From: JACDAE01 sp963744875
Lineage (GTDB): Bacteria > Chloroflexota > Ktedonobacteria > Ktedonobacterales > Ktedonobacteraceae
DNA: 64,000 nt
Direction of reading: 5' to 3'
NCBI GenBank assembly: GCA_963744875.1
Contig: CAVUVQ010000002.1
Span: 620,001 to 684,000, forward strand
The notes below the pieces were generated by a model that saw nothing but the letters and a program-made list of their open reading frames with translations, was not told the origin of the DNA and ran no database searches. Positions 62,799 to 64,000 of this stretch are shown in pieces (the first letter of the stretch is position 1; each line of letters opens with the position of its first letter). A program made the position numbers and the translations under genes.

Positions 62799-64000
62799 AT
62801 GTTCTTTTTATTAAATCCCTATACAACACCTTCCCTGCTCGCCTTGATTGGTAGCGTTATTGTGGTTGCCCTTGTAGCAAGGAAGGATGCGTTCGTTAAG
62901 CGGCGCGTGGTCAGGGCGGGTTTCACAGCCGTCTTTGTCACGTTGTTTGTCGCGGTGCTGGTGTATTTTTGGACGACATGGTCATGGACGATGCTGGTCT
63001 TAAGACAGGACTTTCATACAGAGCGCATCCTCTATGGCTCACGACCGGTTATTTTGCTTCATCTTGCAGCGGATCTGGCTCGCGTATTGTTCGCGGTTCC
63101 GTGGTTCCCCAGTGGTGTTATAGGTGGCATTGTTGGGTTTGGTAGTGGCATTCTGGTGGGGATAGTTCGTGGCCGACGTGCGCAAGCAACCGCCGTGGTT
63201 ACGCCTGTGCGACTACCCAGACGTGCACTTTTACTGGGTGGCCCGGTCGCTCTCGGGTTGCTGGTTCTGCCCGGTGTTGTGTGGACGGTTTTCCGTGTTC
63301 GTAGTGGTATTGGCACTTTTCCGTCAGCTTCGCCCCGCCTGTCCACACCAGGATCAAAGTTCTCGCCGCCAGTGCGACAGGTCAATTCGGTTGCGCTTTC
63401 GCCCGATGGGGGTCGTGTTGCCTTTGGAGGAAGCAATGGTCTTTTGCAGGTCTGGGATGTTCGGCACCAGAAGTTGCTTTTCACACGCCGCAGTCCAACC
63501 AATCTGATTGAAAGCGTGGGCTGGTCGCCCGATGGGAAGTCGATTGCTTCATCAGGTGGAGTGGTACTCAATATCTGGGATGCTCAAAGTGGTGCTCTGC
63601 TTATTACCTATAAGGGTACTGGTTCCTCATATGATCTTTTTCCTCTGGTATGGTCGCCCGATGGGAAGTTAATCGCCGCCAGTGAGTACTGGGCAGGGAG
63701 GTTGTATGTCTGGAGTGTTACAGATGCTGCCCTTCTCTATACCTGTGATGGTACAACCGCGAGCTGGTCTCCTGATGGTCGCTATCTTGTTACTGGCAGT
63801 GGACCCGAAGGTCCTCTGGTTGCCTGGGTGAGAGATGCCCACACAGGTAATTTGCTTTTTACCTACCAGGGTCTCTCACAAGGCATCGTCAGGGGGAGGA
63901 GCAAACTTTTCTGATATCATGGCCTGGTCCCCTGATAGCAAGCGGATCGCATTGGGAGTTGCCGATACTGTGCACATCTGGGATGCTCTCGACGGAGGGC
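62799..64000 (+). pseudogene. Membrane-anchored WD40-repeat protein, frameshifted and cut by the window edge
   Basis: An N-terminal region with four helices (~6-27, 41-65, 84-105, 145-165) precedes WD40-like blades (SVALSPDGGRVAFGG, VGWSPDGKSIASSGG, WSPDGKLIAASEYWAG). At the G5 run 63892-63896 the frame goes to a stop at 63914, while the next phase continues with NFSDIMAWSPDSKRIALG and HIWDALDGG to the edge. One fewer G would restore the reading. Similar propeller logic to the kinase at 25246. Sequencing error or pseudogene; the 3' end is outside the window. Confidence 0.75.

Noticed and set aside
63059..63571. 170-codon minus-strand ORF over the WD40 gene
   Set aside because: Shadow ORF, Arg/Pro/Thr-rich translation, no start signal.

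Overview
The window reads as an ordinary chromosomal stretch from a member of the Chloroflexota, most likely the class Ktedonobacteria. This is inferred from the gene mix: many GAF/MASE4-type histidine kinases, Ser/Thr kinases fused to WD40-like propellers, zinc-ribbon/proline-rich membrane proteins, a class F-type sortase, a HemQ-containing haem cluster and dense intergenic palindromic repeats. I found no rRNA, tRNA, CRISPR array, transposase or intact prophage.

Layout. 1-7 kb: the 5' part of a KdpD-like sensor kinase, a frameshifted TPM-domain protein, a secreted S53 (sedolisin) peptidase and two tandem zinc-ribbon membrane proteins. 7-11.5 kb: an ECF sigma factor translationally coupled to a propeller-type anti-sigma protein, a DUF4397 surface protein, a lipoprotein-like sortase and a coiled-coil protein. 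11.8-19.3 kb: class I fructose-bisphosphate aldolase, a MASE4 histidine kinase, then a minus-strand group of flippase, small membrane protein and membrane-anchored NagZ-like GH3 enzyme. 19.9-27.3 kb: a giant membrane-anchored NACHT/HEAT-repeat ATPase followed by a Ser/Thr kinase with a C-terminal propeller and a non-RD (HQD) catalytic loop. 27.4-32.2 kb: a PNPOx-like stress protein, a glucosaminidase-like protein, a GAF histidine kinase with its response regulator, and another Ser/Thr kinase. 33-34.5 kb: fchA-folD one-carbon genes overlapping by 4 nt, where FolD has Ile at the catalytic-lysine position. 35-38.5 kb: a frameshifted DUF2254 protein and a CPA1 Na+/H+ antiporter. 38.9-44 kb: an orphan propeller/phage-tail-hub fusion (frameshifted), a small membrane protein and a third zinc-ribbon protein (frameshifted). 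44.2-51.1 kb: the haem cluster hemA-hemC-hemD-hemQ-hemL-(membrane protein)-hemB. 51.3-56.4 kb: an AT-rich orphan, a molybdo-oxidoreductase/flavin reductase/DUF6510 operon, a ChrB-N protein and a COG4280 membrane pair. 56.6-64 kb: a secreted PQQ-like propeller, a double GNAT acetyltransferase, a GAF-PAS class III cyclase, an NmrA-like epimerase and a WD40 membrane protein running off the edge.

Two features cut across the window. First, a repeat family built on a GTAGGG(G/A)C core sits in many intergenic gaps, either as one-sided copies or as long perfect hairpins. Some hairpins are nested inside a second inverted repeat (CTCCAAC...GTTGGAG), their stem bases covary between copies, and the core supplies the TAG stop codon of three genes. 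Second, five genes are broken by frameshifts that all have the same sign (one extra base). That suggests systematic base-calling errors, real decay or, less likely, programmed +1 shifting.

All calls come from reading the sequence. No database search was run, and family names rest on motif recognition.
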